The notes below the pieces were generated by a model, which saw nothing but the letters and a program-made list of their open reading frames with translations, had not been told where the DNA came from and ran no database searches. A stretch of 56,304 nucleotides of DNA from Ignavibacteriota bacterium (GTDB taxonomy: Bacteria; Bacteroidota; Ignavibacteria; Palsa-1295): positions 1 through 56,304 of the forward strand of contig PLYO01000015.1 in NCBI GenBank assembly GCA_003151825.1, read 5' to 3'. Below are positions 26,805 through 34,775 of the stretch, in pieces (position 1 is the first letter of the stretch; every line of letters begins with the position of its first letter). A program made the position numbers and the translations under genes.

Positions 26805-28163
26805 ATGAACATTGATCTCTTGGAACCGGGCGCGCCGCCGGGCCTGAATGTATTGGTTATCGCCTATTATTTCCCCCCGATGGGGCTTTCCGGCGTGCAG
26901 CGGACGATGAAGTTCGTCAAGTACCTGCCGGAGTTTGGCTGGCGGCCCATCGTGCTCACCGCTGGCGAGACGCCCTACTATGCGCACGATGAGTCGCTTC
27001 TCGACGAACTGAATCCGCTGGTGGATACGGGCTACGTCCGCGTTGTTCGGACCGAGGAAAGCGGTGCGCCAGCTTCGAACATTGCAAGGAAAGAAGGAAT
27101 AGCCCTCAAACTTCCCAGTGCCCGATACCAGCGTATTCGCTCGAAGCTCATTCAAACCATCTACCAGCCGGATAGCCGCATTAAATGGAAAAATCCCGCC
27201 ATCGAAGCTGCCGAAAAGATTTTTGCCGAAGAACGTATCGATGCCATCCTCGCAACCGCGCCGCCCTATACCGATTTTCTGATCGCGAGCGAGCTTTCGA
27301 AACGGCACAATGTGCCGTTTCTCATGGATTACCGCGATGCATGGGCTTCGAATTCGGTGCTCAATTTTTACGCGACACCATTTCATAAGGCGTATGCTCG
27401 CCGGCTTGAAGACCGCTGCCTTCGCGCATCGAGCGCTATAACCGTCGCCAGCCGCGCGATGAAAGAAGTGCTCCTCGAGCACTATAATTTTCTCACCCAT
27501 GAGGACGTGACCATTATTTCTCATGGCTTCGACCCCGAAGATTTGGATCGTGCGGCAAGCATCGTCGGCGATGCAAGTCTTGCCGCAAAGCATCGGAACC
27601 CGGAAAAATTTCGATTGACGTATGGCGGCGCGTTTTACGTGGGCCGCTCGCCGCTCGCGCTGTTTCAGGCCGTAAAAATTGCCATGCAAAAGGAGCCGGA
27701 ATTGAAAGACGATCTCGAACTTGTTTTCGCCGGAATTTTGCAAACGGAATACACTCGTGCCGCGCAAAAAATGGGTCTCGAATCCAACATCGTTACGACG
27801 GGCTATTTGCCGCACACCGAAGATTTGGCGCTCCTGCTTGCGAGCGATGTGCTCTGGATGACGATGTCGGATACGATCAGCGCGCCGGGAAAACTCTACG
27901 AATATCTCGGAACGCATAAACCGATATTGGGTCTGGTACCAGCCGGTAGCGCCGCCGAAAAATTGCTGAAAGATTATGGCGCGGGCATCTCCGCTGCCCC
28001 GAACGACACGCCGGCCATCGCCGATGCAGTCCTCGATCTTTATCGCCGCTGGCGCAAGTCGCTGCTTCCCAAGAATGTCAATATCCCCTTCGTCGCATCG
28101 TTCGACCGGCGAACGCTCACCAAAGAAATGGCGAGGCAGTTGGGACTGATGCTCAGACCGTAA
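26805..28163 (+). CDS. Glycosyltransferase family 4 protein
   Basis: About 452 residues with the two-Rossmann GT-B fold. The N-terminal part has VLVIAYYFPPMGLSGVQRT, a typical glycine loop after the first strand. The C-terminal part has LTYGGAFYVGRSP, the acceptor/donor-site region VTTGYLPHTEDLALLLASD, and APGKLYEYLGTHKPIL, which carries the family's E-x7-E-like region. Probably transfers a sugar onto a lipid-linked or surface glycan; substrate unknown. ATG 26805 is preferred over the TTG at 26796. TATTTTTG (a -7-like octamer) lies 9 bp upstream of the ATG, which would give a very short leader. Confidence 0.85.
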   Translation: MNIDLLEPGAPPGLNVLVIAYYFPPMGLSGVQRTMKFVKYLPEFGWRPIVLTAGETPYYAHDESLLDELNPLVDTGYVRVVRTEESGAPASNIARKEGIALKLPSARYQRIRSKLIQTIYQPDSRIKWKNPAIEAAEKIFAEERIDAILATAPPYTDFLIASELSKRHNVPFLMDYRDAWASNSVLNFYATPFHKAYARRLEDRCLRASSAITVASRAMKEVLLEHYNFLTHEDVTIISHGFDPEDLDRAASIVGDASLAAKHRNPEKFRLTYGGAFYVGRSPLALFQAVKIAMQKEPELKDDLELVFAGILQTEYTRAAQKMGLESNIVTTGYLPHTEDLALLLASDVLWMTMSDTISAPGKLYEYLGTHKPILGLVPAGSAAEKLLKDYGAGISAAPNDTPAIADAVLDLYRRWRKSLLPKNVNIPFVASFDRRTLTKEMARQLGLMLRP

Positions 28164-28261
28164 GCCTCGCTTCCAGTTGTGGCCGTATTACCTGCAAAGA
28201 TGGGAGCTTTGGCGCGGCAACTTTGGAGCCATGCGCGCGTATTGGCTGTTAAGCATCGCCG

Positions 28262-29647
28262 ATGAAAATCCATACCCTCACATTTCCGCTGGTATTCAGC
28301 CTTTTGATCATGCTGCCTCACTGCGGCATTTCCCAGCATATAGCCAACACCGTTCCCGATTCGCTGACGAGCAAGATTGGCTCGGCGGAAAAACTCTTTC
28401 GGGCTGCTCGCGTCGAGGAGGACACGCTCTATCATCTCGATCAGGCGCGCACCGTAAAGCAAATGGACGCCACGCCGGATGGCTCTTGCTGGTATGTGGT
28501 CGATGCATTTGCACATTGGCAATACATTACGATCAATGGCAATCCCTTTCCTACTCGCTATCATGAAATCTCCGCGACCGGAACGCGAATCAGCCCGAAG
28601 GGTGACCATCTCATCTGGACGGGGCTGATGCATGCCACCACGAGACGAGACTTCGATTCCACGACGGCGTATCTCTATGAGGACACGTCGCTGCTCTTCC
28701 AACAGGTGAGCGATTATCCCGAACTCGAATTTTCGAGGAGCGGCGATCATTGGGCCGGCATCCTGCCCAGCGCCTACACTGGCCAAACCGGTGACCGCGA
28801 CCAAATCATCGTCGATGGGCGCGTCGTGCATAAGAACGAGCCGCTCCCGCATCGATTTTCCTTTTCGCATGACGAGCGTCACTGGGCCTATCGCTCGACC
28901 AATGGACTGCTCGAAAATCTTGTTACGGACCGCACGGACTCCGCTACCCTGCTCTACCAATGGCCGTTCCCGTCCGATAGCTCGACCTACGATGCGACCA
29001 TCTGGCGTTACACGCCGGATGTGAACTGGAACCGTAAGCGGCTGGAGGGCCGCGATTACGATTTCGATTTCAAGCATATCGCGCGGGTGAATAGAACAGC
29101 GTATTCCTCGCTTTCCGGTGACTCTGCACGCACGTACGTCAACTTCAACGGGCATAATCAAGGCCTGTACCGCTGGGCCGCGCAATTTTTGATGGACGAC
29201 TCCGGCCAGCACCTCGCATACTTCGCATGCGATCCCGCTATTACTCACAAGGGTGGGGACGAGCGGCACGCGGTCGTCGTCTATGACGGCACGGTCTATG
29301 CCGGACCGTTTCCCGGCGTGATCCTCCTTTTTATGAGTCCGAGCGGAAAGCACATTGCCTATTCGGTGAACCTCGAGTCCAAGAAATTTTATCTCGATAA
29401 AAAAGTGCTTGCCAAAACCAGCGCCGTCGTCGATGCCGCGTGGTCGCCGGATGAATCCAAACTTGCCTTTGTCGCGGCCGGCGAGCATGGGAAGTATTTC
29501 GTCGTCGCGGAAGGAAAACGCTCGCCGCTCTTCGAACAAATCGGCCACATCGGCTGGAGCGCCGATGGAACGTACGTCCTCTTCACCGGCGTCAGCAACG
29601 GCCGGGTGGTCAAAGTGAAGCAATCGCTTGACGGCCAGGAGGAATAG
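28262..29647 (+). CDS. Exported PD40/propeller-like protein
   Basis: A 461-residue protein with a signal peptide (MKIHTLTFPLVFSLLIMLPH). Repeats of the PD40/TolB kind recur: MSPSGKHIAYSVNL, AAWSPDESKLAFVAAG, IGWSADGTYVLFTG, FSHDERHWAYRS. There is no sorting domain at the end, so it is likely periplasmic or attached otherwise. Function unknown. It follows the glycosyltransferase gene by 98 bp on the same strand; that gap holds nothing I can name. Confidence 0.75.
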   Translation: MKIHTLTFPLVFSLLIMLPHCGISQHIANTVPDSLTSKIGSAEKLFRAARVEEDTLYHLDQARTVKQMDATPDGSCWYVVDAFAHWQYITINGNPFPTRYHEISATGTRISPKGDHLIWTGLMHATTRRDFDSTTAYLYEDTSLLFQQVSDYPELEFSRSGDHWAGILPSAYTGQTGDRDQIIVDGRVVHKNEPLPHRFSFSHDERHWAYRSTNGLLENLVTDRTDSATLLYQWPFPSDSSTYDATIWRYTPDVNWNRKRLEGRDYDFDFKHIARVNRTAYSSLSGDSARTYVNFNGHNQGLYRWAAQFLMDDSGQHLAYFACDPAITHKGGDERHAVVVYDGTVYAGPFPGVILLFMSPSGKHIAYSVNLESKKFYLDKKVLAKTSAVVDAAWSPDESKLAFVAAGEHGKYFVVAEGKRSPLFEQIGHIGWSADGTYVLFTGVSNGRVVKVKQSLDGQEE

Positions 29648-29682
29648 CCTGCCCTGAGCTTGCCGAAAGATCATGGTTCAGA

Positions 29683-29836
29683 CGTTTCCCCAAGGAAGCT
29701 GTGCTTTTGTGCGGGGGGAGTTTGGAGTTCATGAACTGTGGCATTTCTGGACCACTTTTGCCATTTTTCCAAAATTATTCATAATTCTCCTTCCTAAAGA
29801 AAACTACCTGACAAATTTTCAATGAACGACGCACCA
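29683..29836 (-). repeat. Intergenic element, copy 2
   Basis: Inverted relative to copy 1 at 67-243. The block with GAATAATTTTGG, CAGAAATGCCAC and AGTTCATGAACTCC, then AAACTCCCCCC, is nearly the same as in copy 1. It lies just downstream of the propeller-like gene. Confidence 0.7.
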
Positions 29837-29860
29837 AGCATCGCCGACGATGCGCCCCAT

Positions 29861-29891
29861 TCCTTACTTCTTACCTCTTACTTCTTACCTT
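29861..29891. repeat. Heptamer array 6 (TTACTTC/TTACCTC)
   Basis: Units TTACTTC, TTACCTC, TTACTTC, TTACC lie between copies 2 and 3 of the intergenic element, in the position array 1 holds relative to copy 1. Confidence 0.75.
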
Positions 29892-29968
29892 CCCCCGATC
29901 CCCTCCCATTTCATATTTCATCCCTCATCCTTTCCCCTCAATCCCAGTCGGGATTATTTTTTTTGTAT

Positions 29969-30086
29969 TCGGAGTTCATGAACTCTGGTGGAATCAGCTC
30001 AATTTCGCCATTTGTTAAAATAGTTATCCACAGCACCTTGCCCCAAAGAAAGCTACCGCCGCACGATTGTCAATGAACTCTGCACT
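29969..30086 (-). repeat. Intergenic element, copy 3
   Basis: The most diverged copy. It keeps GTTCATTGAcAAT, GGCGAAA and GAGTTCATGAACTCC in the same order and spacing. A degenerate array of ATGAAGG-like units flanks it at 30086-30125. The 29648-30348 gap contains no convincing gene; it holds copies 2 and 3, array 6 and the REP pair at 30240. Confidence 0.6.
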
Positions 30087-30239
30087 TCCCTTTCACCCTT
30101 CATGCCTTATCCTTCATCCTTTCCCAGGATGGTGCCTATCAAAGCAACACCTAATATACGACATTTTTTTGCTCGCGCACGAAAATCGGATTTCGCCTTG
30201 ATCGCGTAGGTCGGTGCTTCCAGCCCGAATCCCCGGCTT

Positions 30240-30346
30240 TGTAGGGACGTGCTGCGCACGTCCGTTTGCCGAAGCGCTGATTACAGATTTCGGATAATCT
30301 CAATATCCTTGACACGCAAAGTAGGACGTGCGCAGCACGTCCCTAC
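30240..30346. repeat. REP-like palindrome pair (GGACGTGCGCAGCACGTCC), copy 1
   Basis: The arms TGTAGGGACGTGCTGCGCAC and GTGCGCAGCACGTCCCTAC are inverted copies, each itself nearly palindromic, around a 60-bp centre. The right arm ends 3 bp from the stop of the double-propeller gene. The same arms occur at 43642-43716. Confidence 0.9.
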
Positions 30347-30348
30347 GG

Positions 30349-32901
30349 TTACCGCGCAATCACAAGCTTCGCCGATTGATTGATACCATCCCCGGTGAGG
30401 CGGCACGAATAGAGGCCGGGCGGCAAACCCTGCGTATCGAACGTAGTTGCGTGCTGGCCGGCGCTCTCCATCTCGCCCGCAAGCGGCGTTGACACAACGC
30501 GCCCAAGCGCATCGTAGATGGTGATGCTGACGGAGGATTCGGAGGGGAGGGAATAGAGAAGCGTTTCAGATGCGGATGTGGGATTCGGATAACTCTGAAG
30601 ATCGGCGGAAGCGGCACGCGAATTTTGCGCCACCCCAGAAGGGGCCGTGGAAAAAGAATTCCCTTTGAGATAAACATAATAGGATGTGATCTCTAGATTG
30701 GGATCGATTGTCAGGACGAGCGTATCTAAAAAGACCGTGCCCGAATCGTTGCCAAAAAAGTTGACGATCATGGAAAATGTATCGTTAGGCAACACCGTAT
30801 CGGGAATACTATGCAAAAACTGACTAATCGAGAAGCGATTGCCGGAAGTGGTGAGTGCGGCACTCAGGACCGTGAGCGTACCGCCCGAAGTATTCACGAA
30901 ATCGATACGATGTGCGCGATAGGTGGCGGAGTCGCCAGAGAGCGCAACGCTGTCCGTTCCCGTGGTCCTCAAAGGAGTGGCCTGAGTATCTCTTGCCGGG
31001 AGCGTGACTATCTCCGAAAGCGGGCGGTACCAGACTTGTCCGTTGTATGTCCCTGCAAAAAGGTTCGTGCCACTTACCGCAAGGGTTGTGACATTAGAAC
31101 TCGTCAACCCGGAATTAACCGGTGTCCAACTTGTGCCATTGTTGGTTGAAAGAAAAACGCCCCCCGTGGTTCCAGCAAAGAGATTCGTGCCGCTCATGGC
31201 AAAGGCATCCACACTATCGGTGGTCATGCCCACATTTGCTGTTGACCAGCTTGTTCCATTGTTCGTCGAGAGAAAAACGCCACCGCCGTACGTCCCTGCA
31301 AATAAATCCGAGCCACTAACCAAAAGCGCAAATGGGGTTTCGTTCGTCAAGCCTGAATTGACAGCCGTCCAACTTGTGCCGTTGTTGGTCGAAAGAAAAA
31401 CCCCATCGCCAAAAGTTCCTGCAAAGATATTCGTGCCGTTCTCCGCAAGCGAAAGGACAGCACCGGTCAAACCCGCATCCGCCGAGATCCAGCTTGTGCC
31501 GTTGTTTGTTGAAAGATAAATGTTGCTCCCATTTTTGAGACCTAAGTCGATGATTCCAGCAAAGATATTCGTGCCGCTCACAAGAATGGCGCCTACGATA
31601 TCCGAGTCACCCACAGGAGTATTGAGCGAAGTCCAACTCGCGGCGTTGTCATTCGAACGAAAAATGCCAGGAGCATTATATCCTCCTCCCGCGAAGAGAT
31701 TTGTGCCGCTTACCGCCATCGCGCCAACGCCGGTTTGAGTCAAGCTCGTCGTCCAGTTAGCGCCTCCATCTGTTGTGTGATAGACACCTTTGGTGGTATC
31801 GACCATACTTATCTGCCCCATAAAGAGATTCGTCCCGATCACAGCGCTCGAACGCATTTCGCTGCCTCCAAACGGACCATTCGTGTTGACCCACTGCCCG
31901 CTTGATGGCTGCGGGATCATGTCCGAGAGCGGGCGTCGCCAGACGCCGCCGCCACCGTAGTAAGTTCCTGCGAAAAGATACTCGCCACTTACCGTCAGGG
32001 TTTGGATAGAATCGTTTGACAAACCGGAATTGACCGCCGTCCAGCTTGAGCCATTATTGGTCGAAAGAAAAACACCGCCTCCTATCGTTCCCGCAAAGAG
32101 ATTCGTACCATTCACTGCAAGGGAGATGATCGCCAAGTTCGTCAACCCGGTATTGACCGTGCTCCAGCTTGTGCCATTATCGGTGGAACGATAAACGCCA
32201 TTGCCGCTGTGATCTTGAAAGCGCATAGTCCCAGCAAAAAGATTTGCTCCAATGACCGCAAGGGTAGTGACAAAAGAGTCTGTCAAACCAATATCGACCG
32301 CTGTCCAGCTTGAGCCGTTATCGATCGAACGAAATATGCCATCGCCGTTAGCCCCGAAAAAAAGATTTGCGCCGCTAACCGCAAAACAGTTAACATCGGT
32401 CGGGGCATGATTCGGGATGCCAGTGGTAAATACCGTCCAGCTTGCGCCATAGTCGGTCGAGCGAGAAACACCGCCAGTGTCATTTAGATGAGCGTCTGTA
32501 AAAAGATCTGAGCCACTAACCCCAAGAACACCTACCCCTGTGTCCGCAAATCCAGAGGCGGTCCAACTGGCGCCATTGTTGGTCGAGCGAAAAAGCCCCC
32601 CCAAAGTCCCGGCAAAGATGTCCGTGCCGTCAACCGCAAGGGTGCGGATTGTGTCATTCGTCAAGCCGGTGCTCACCGAAGTCCAGCTTGTGCCGCTGTT
32701 GGTCGAAAGAAAAACGCCACCGCCAGTTCCGGCAAATAGATTCGTGCCGCTCTCGGCAAAACAAGTCACAAAATGCTCACTCGGCGGATTGGCCTGTTGC
32801 CACTGTGCCCGCGCCGGAACGATAGCGAAAAAGCTGAGAAAACCGATTGCGAGGCTAAGCCCTTTGGGTATTACCGCGAACTTTCGAGAACAAAGTTTCA
32901 T
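30349..32901 (-). CDS. Secreted double beta-propeller protein with T9SS sorting domain
   Basis: An 850-residue exported protein with a signal peptide ending PARAQ. It is made of 14 repeats of about 42 residues (NLFAGT..GVFLSTNNGTSW...GLTN). Repeats 1-7 close with VWRRPLSDM and repeats 8-14 with VWYRPLSEI, so it reads as two seven-bladed propellers. A beta domain follows (VALSGDSATYRAHRIDF), then a T9SS type A sorting domain (YPNPTSASETLLYSL, IYDALGRVV, PPGLYSCRL). Role unknown; such propellers often bind glycans or proteins. A strong AGGAGG lies 6 nt before the ATG, and this RBS plus the first ~14 codons recurs three times upstream in the TA cluster. Confidence 0.88.
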   Translation of the reverse strand: MKLCSRKFAVIPKGLSLAIGFLSFFAIVPARAQWQQANPPSEHFVTCFAESGTNLFAGTGGGVFLSTNSGTSWTSVSTGLTNDTIRTLAVDGTDIFAGTLGGLFRSTNNGASWTASGFADTGVGVLGVSGSDLFTDAHLNDTGGVSRSTDYGASWTVFTTGIPNHAPTDVNCFAVSGANLFFGANGDGIFRSIDNGSSWTAVDIGLTDSFVTTLAVIGANLFAGTMRFQDHSGNGVYRSTDNGTSWSTVNTGLTNLAIISLAVNGTNLFAGTIGGGVFLSTNNGSSWTAVNSGLSNDSIQTLTVSGEYLFAGTYYGGGGVWRRPLSDMIPQPSSGQWVNTNGPFGGSEMRSSAVIGTNLFMGQISMVDTTKGVYHTTDGGANWTTSLTQTGVGAMAVSGTNLFAGGGYNAPGIFRSNDNAASWTSLNTPVGDSDIVGAILVSGTNIFAGIIDLGLKNGSNIYLSTNNGTSWISADAGLTGAVLSLAENGTNIFAGTFGDGVFLSTNNGTSWTAVNSGLTNETPFALLVSGSDLFAGTYGGGVFLSTNNGTSWSTANVGMTTDSVDAFAMSGTNLFAGTTGGVFLSTNNGTSWTPVNSGLTSSNVTTLAVSGTNLFAGTYNGQVWYRPLSEIVTLPARDTQATPLRTTGTDSVALSGDSATYRAHRIDFVNTSGGTLTVLSAALTTSGNRFSISQFLHSIPDTVLPNDTFSMIVNFFGNDSGTVFLDTLVLTIDPNLEITSYYVYLKGNSFSTAPSGVAQNSRAASADLQSYPNPTSASETLLYSLPSESSVSITIYDALGRVVSTPLAGEMESAGQHATTFDTQGLPPGLYSCRLTGDGINQSAKLVIAR

Positions 32902-32921
32902 AACATCCTCCTGAGAATTAA
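32862..32921 (-). repeat. Leader repeat, parent copy (RBS and first codons of the propeller gene)
   Basis: TCTCAGGAGG, the ATG and the codons for MKLCSRKFAVIPKG. The same block, with a few changes, is at 33643-33697, 34397-34455 and 35101-35158, always on the minus strand. Confidence 0.85.
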
Positions 32922-32966
32922 TTCACTTTGGCAGTGAGCAACATTCGTGCCGAAGGGTTGGTTCCG

Positions 32967-33152
32967 TCACTGTTTCTTCCCCCCGTGGCGGGCTTTTTCG
33001 TTCAATCTTTTCGCGAGTTCGGAATTCTCTCCTTCTTCAGAAATTTTCCGTACGTATTCATCAGTCGGGAGGTGTCCCCACCGCCGGTAATCTTCGTCGC
33101 GCACACCGCGCAACCACTGCATAACATCAAAGTTTTTCTTCGTCTTTTCCAT
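32967..33152 (-). CDS. Small partner of the PIN-domain protein
   Basis: A 61-residue charged protein (MEKTKKNFDVMQWLRGVRDE..) whose start overlaps the end of the PIN gene by 26 bp. The motif WLRGVRDEDYRRWGHLPTDE is not one I can assign to a named family. Position and size suggest the antitoxin of the module, although toxin-first order is less common for PIN systems. It could also be an unrelated small protein. Confidence 0.65.
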   Translation of the reverse strand: MEKTKKNFDVMQWLRGVRDEDYRRWGHLPTDEYVRKISEEGENSELAKRLNEKARHGGKKQ

Positions 33153-33615
33153 AAATCAGCTCCTTGGGGCTTCTAATTTCTAAATGACGGTATCCCATCC
33201 GGTCGTTGATAGCGTTAAAAGCCTCTATACTTCTAAGGTTTACAATGTGTTTGAAGTTCCAGCTAACGAGTACGTCGGCAGCATGAACGGTTGCGAAGGC
33301 AATATGGCCTGCGTCGTCGCTATACTTTTTCGGCACAATTTCCGCATTGAGATATGCTCGCGTGAGCGTGTCCACCGGCTCCGAATCGACAAGCCGAATG
33401 AGTTCGTCATCATCGAATTCTTCTATGATCTCCTGCACATTCCGAGGCGCGCGCTCAAGCTCTCGGAGAGAAATTGGAGAAATCATTCCGGCATATACCC
33501 CTAACCGAATCATTTCCATAAGCTTCGATGACTCTTCACTGAAACCTTCGTCAAAGCACCCACCAATTACCGATGTGTCGAGATATACCAGCTTTTTTTG
33601 TATTTTCAAAATCAC
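33127..33615 (-). CDS. PIN-domain toxin-like ribonuclease
   Basis: A 162-residue PIN-domain protein, a probable Mg-dependent RNase of a type II TA system. The acidic residues are in place: D13 (VYLDTSVIGG), E52 (SLRELER), D101 (DDAGHIAFA) and D114 (ADVLVSWNFKHI). The start is GTG. A 20-codon leader ORF, copied from the start of the propeller gene, stops 4 bp upstream. It overlaps the 61-residue gene downstream. Confidence 0.85.
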   Translation of the reverse strand: MILKIQKKLVYLDTSVIGGCFDEGFSEESSKLMEMIRLGVYAGMISPISLRELERAPRNVQEIIEEFDDDELIRLVDSEPVDTLTRAYLNAEIVPKKYSDDAGHIAFATVHAADVLVSWNFKHIVNLRSIEAFNAINDRMGYRHLEIRSPKELIYGKDEEKL

Positions 33616-33618
33616 GAT

Positions 33619-33681
33619 CTATGGGATTAATTTATTCGTTAGCTTTGGGATTGCCGCAAACGTTCGAGAACGGGATTCCAT
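33619..33681 (-). other. Leader ORF 1 (20 codons) before the PIN gene
   Basis: ATG with GGAGG 8 nt upstream, encoding MESRSRTFAAIPKLTNKLIP, then TAG. It derives from the leader repeat (33643-33697; compare MKLCSRKFAVIPKG in the propeller gene). It ends 4 bp before the PIN GTG, so reinitiation or coupling is possible. It may equally be a gene remnant. Confidence 0.55.
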
Positions 33682-33697
33682 AAAACAGCCTCCTGAA
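33643..33697 (-). repeat. Leader repeat, copy 4
   Basis: The most diverged copy of the propeller-gene leader: CTTTGGGATTGCCGC, GTTCGAGAAC, CCAT and GCCTCCTGA (plus-strand reading) keep the order of the parent. Confidence 0.7.
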
Positions 33698-33743
33698 CCG
33701 TGATTAATGGGATTTATTTGATTTAAGTCATGGGGGTGCGCTT

Positions 33744-34001
33744 TCAGGCCGCTTTCGCTTTCGGAACTGCTTCGATAAGATGGCGCAGGGCAGTGTTCAC
33801 CGATTTCGAATCGGGAAATATCTTTCCCATATCGTTATCGAGTACGACGACTTTCGCGTCGGTGTGTTTGCCGATCAAGCGAACCGTTACGCCTTCACGA
33901 AACTTTTTGTAATGCTTTCCACGCACGCCGCTGCTGAAATCGTAATGCGGGAGCATCTCGTCCGAGTGTCCGTTGGTCGGGTGTTTAGTTGTCCTTTTCA
34001 T
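33744..34001 (-). CDS. Antitoxin-like protein, partner of BrnT
   Basis: An 85-residue protein with the pattern H-Y-D-F-S-S-G-V-R-G-K-H-Y and VFPDSKSVN-like I-F-P-D-S-K-S-V-N-T-A-L-R, which I recall as a common small protein next to toxins such as BrnT or PIN. Its ATG overlaps the upstream brnT by 17 bp, so they are cotranslated. It would be expected to bind and neutralise the toxin and to repress the operon; neither is shown by sequence. Confidence 0.75.
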   Translation of the reverse strand: MKRTTKHPTNGHSDEMLPHYDFSSGVRGKHYKKFREGVTVRLIGKHTDAKVVVLDNDMGKIFPDSKSVNTALRHLIEAVPKAKAA

Positions 34002-34272
34002 AAAATCTTCGTTCCTCCCGATTTGCGCGCCTGGCGTGAATGATGCGAATGCTGTCTTCTCGTTCGGTGTACAGCACGCTTACGATGCTGCCTGCGTGAG
34101 ATCGCCCTAAATCGATGTATCGTTCCTCATCCTTTTCCCTCGAATGACTGAAATCGAAAATGGTAATGGCCCTTTCATCGTCGAAAACGGTCATCGCTTC
34201 TTCGAACCTTACACCGTGCTTTTTGAAGTTTGCCTCCGCTTTTACCGGATCCCATTCAAAAATTAATCCCAT
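33985..34272 (-). CDS. brnT: BrnT family ribonuclease toxin
   Basis: A 95-residue BrnT toxin (RelE-like RNase fold). Family pattern: FEWDPVKAEANFKKHGV at the start, EEAMTVFDD, HSREKDEERYIDLGRS in the middle, and IRIIHARRANREERRFYE at the end. Intact, unlike the second brnT at 34750-35063. Toxin-antitoxin order, as in brnTA operons. Upstream lies an intrinsic terminator and leader repeat copy 2. Confidence 0.9.
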   Translation of the reverse strand: MGLIFEWDPVKAEANFKKHGVRFEEAMTVFDDERAITIFDFSHSREKDEERYIDLGRSHAGSIVSVLYTEREDSIRIIHARRANREERRFYEKDN

Positions 34273-34301
34273 GATTTAGGCGCAAGTCAAGAAAACAATA
34301 T

Positions 34302-34436
34302 TCACAAAAAGAAAAACCCAACCGCGAAGCGGTCGGGTTCCGGAGATTCCTCGCCTAAAAGCCAGGGAAAGAGAGAGTTCTGCGCGAACCTAAACGCTTT
34401 GGGTATTGCCGCGAACTTTCGAGAACAAAGTTTCAT
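34302..34436 (-). other. Leader ORF 2 (44 codons) before brnT
   Basis: Starts at the ATG of leader repeat copy 2 (MKLCSRKFAAIPKAF..) with AGGAGG 6 nt upstream, then runs through unrelated codons and a terminator hairpin to a TGA 29 bp before brnT. Probably a truncated remnant of a propeller-gene-like start. If transcribed, the terminator within it would act as an attenuator-like element. Confidence 0.5.
34305..34339 (-). terminator. Intrinsic terminator between the two brnT modules
   Basis: Minus-strand stem AACCCGACCGC / GCGGTTGGGTT (11 bp, one G-T pair) with a TTC loop, followed by TTTCTTTTT. It should end transcripts coming from the brnT2-brnA module before the next brnT. Confidence 0.88.
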
Positions 34437-34455
34437 AACATCCTCCTGAGAATTA
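34397..34455 (-). repeat. Leader repeat, copy 2
   Basis: Nearly identical to the parent at 32862-32921: the AGGAGG, the ATG and 10 of the first codons are unchanged. After the AIPKA codon block the sequence diverges completely. Confidence 0.9.
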
Positions 34456-34496
34456 ATAAAAAATGTCTGAACCATGATTTATGGGATGGGTCACGG

Positions 34497-34775
34497 TCAC
34501 CGCGCTCCGGGTTGAAGTCGTTGCTGTTTCAGGCCTGCTGCGACGAGCTGGCGCACCATCTCTTCGATGCTCGTCTTTTTCTCGCGCGAAAGCCGCTCTA
34601 CTTCGGGAGACATATCGGCAAGCACGCGACGCACCGCCGCCTCGCTCACTTCGGCACTCGGAGTTCCGCGTTTCCAGCTTTTGGGGTCAATGTAGTCCGT
34701 GAACGAATGCGTGGACCAGAACTCGCGCTCTTCGTCCTCGTTCGCAAACTTAGGAATTTTCTTTAATTGCTTCAT
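34497..34775 (-). CDS. BrnA/CopG-type antitoxin
   Basis: A 92-residue protein beginning KKIPKFANEDEEREFWSTHS, the typical start of CopG-like antitoxins that pair with BrnT, with a C-terminal helix (VRQLVAAGLKQQR) that would carry the ribbon-helix-helix dimer. Its start overlaps the restored reading frame of brnT2 by 26 bp. The antitoxin is intact although the toxin is frameshifted. Confidence 0.85.
   Translation of the reverse strand: MKQLKKIPKFANEDEEREFWSTHSFTDYIDPKSWKRGTPSAEVSEAAVRRVLADMSPEVERLSREKKTSIEEMVRQLVAAGLKQQRLQPGAR

Noticed and set aside
26790..27917. 375-codon ORF on the minus strand within the glycosyltransferase gene
   Set aside because: Antisense shadow; the GT4 motifs are on the other strand.
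28040..29674. 544-codon ORF on the minus strand within the exported propeller-like gene
   Set aside because: Antisense shadow with no motifs; the plus-strand frame has a signal peptide and PD40 repeats.
29822..30076. 84-codon ORF in the intergenic element region
   Set aside because: It crosses two repeat copies and a heptamer array; the translation is low complexity and the frame is not kept between copies.
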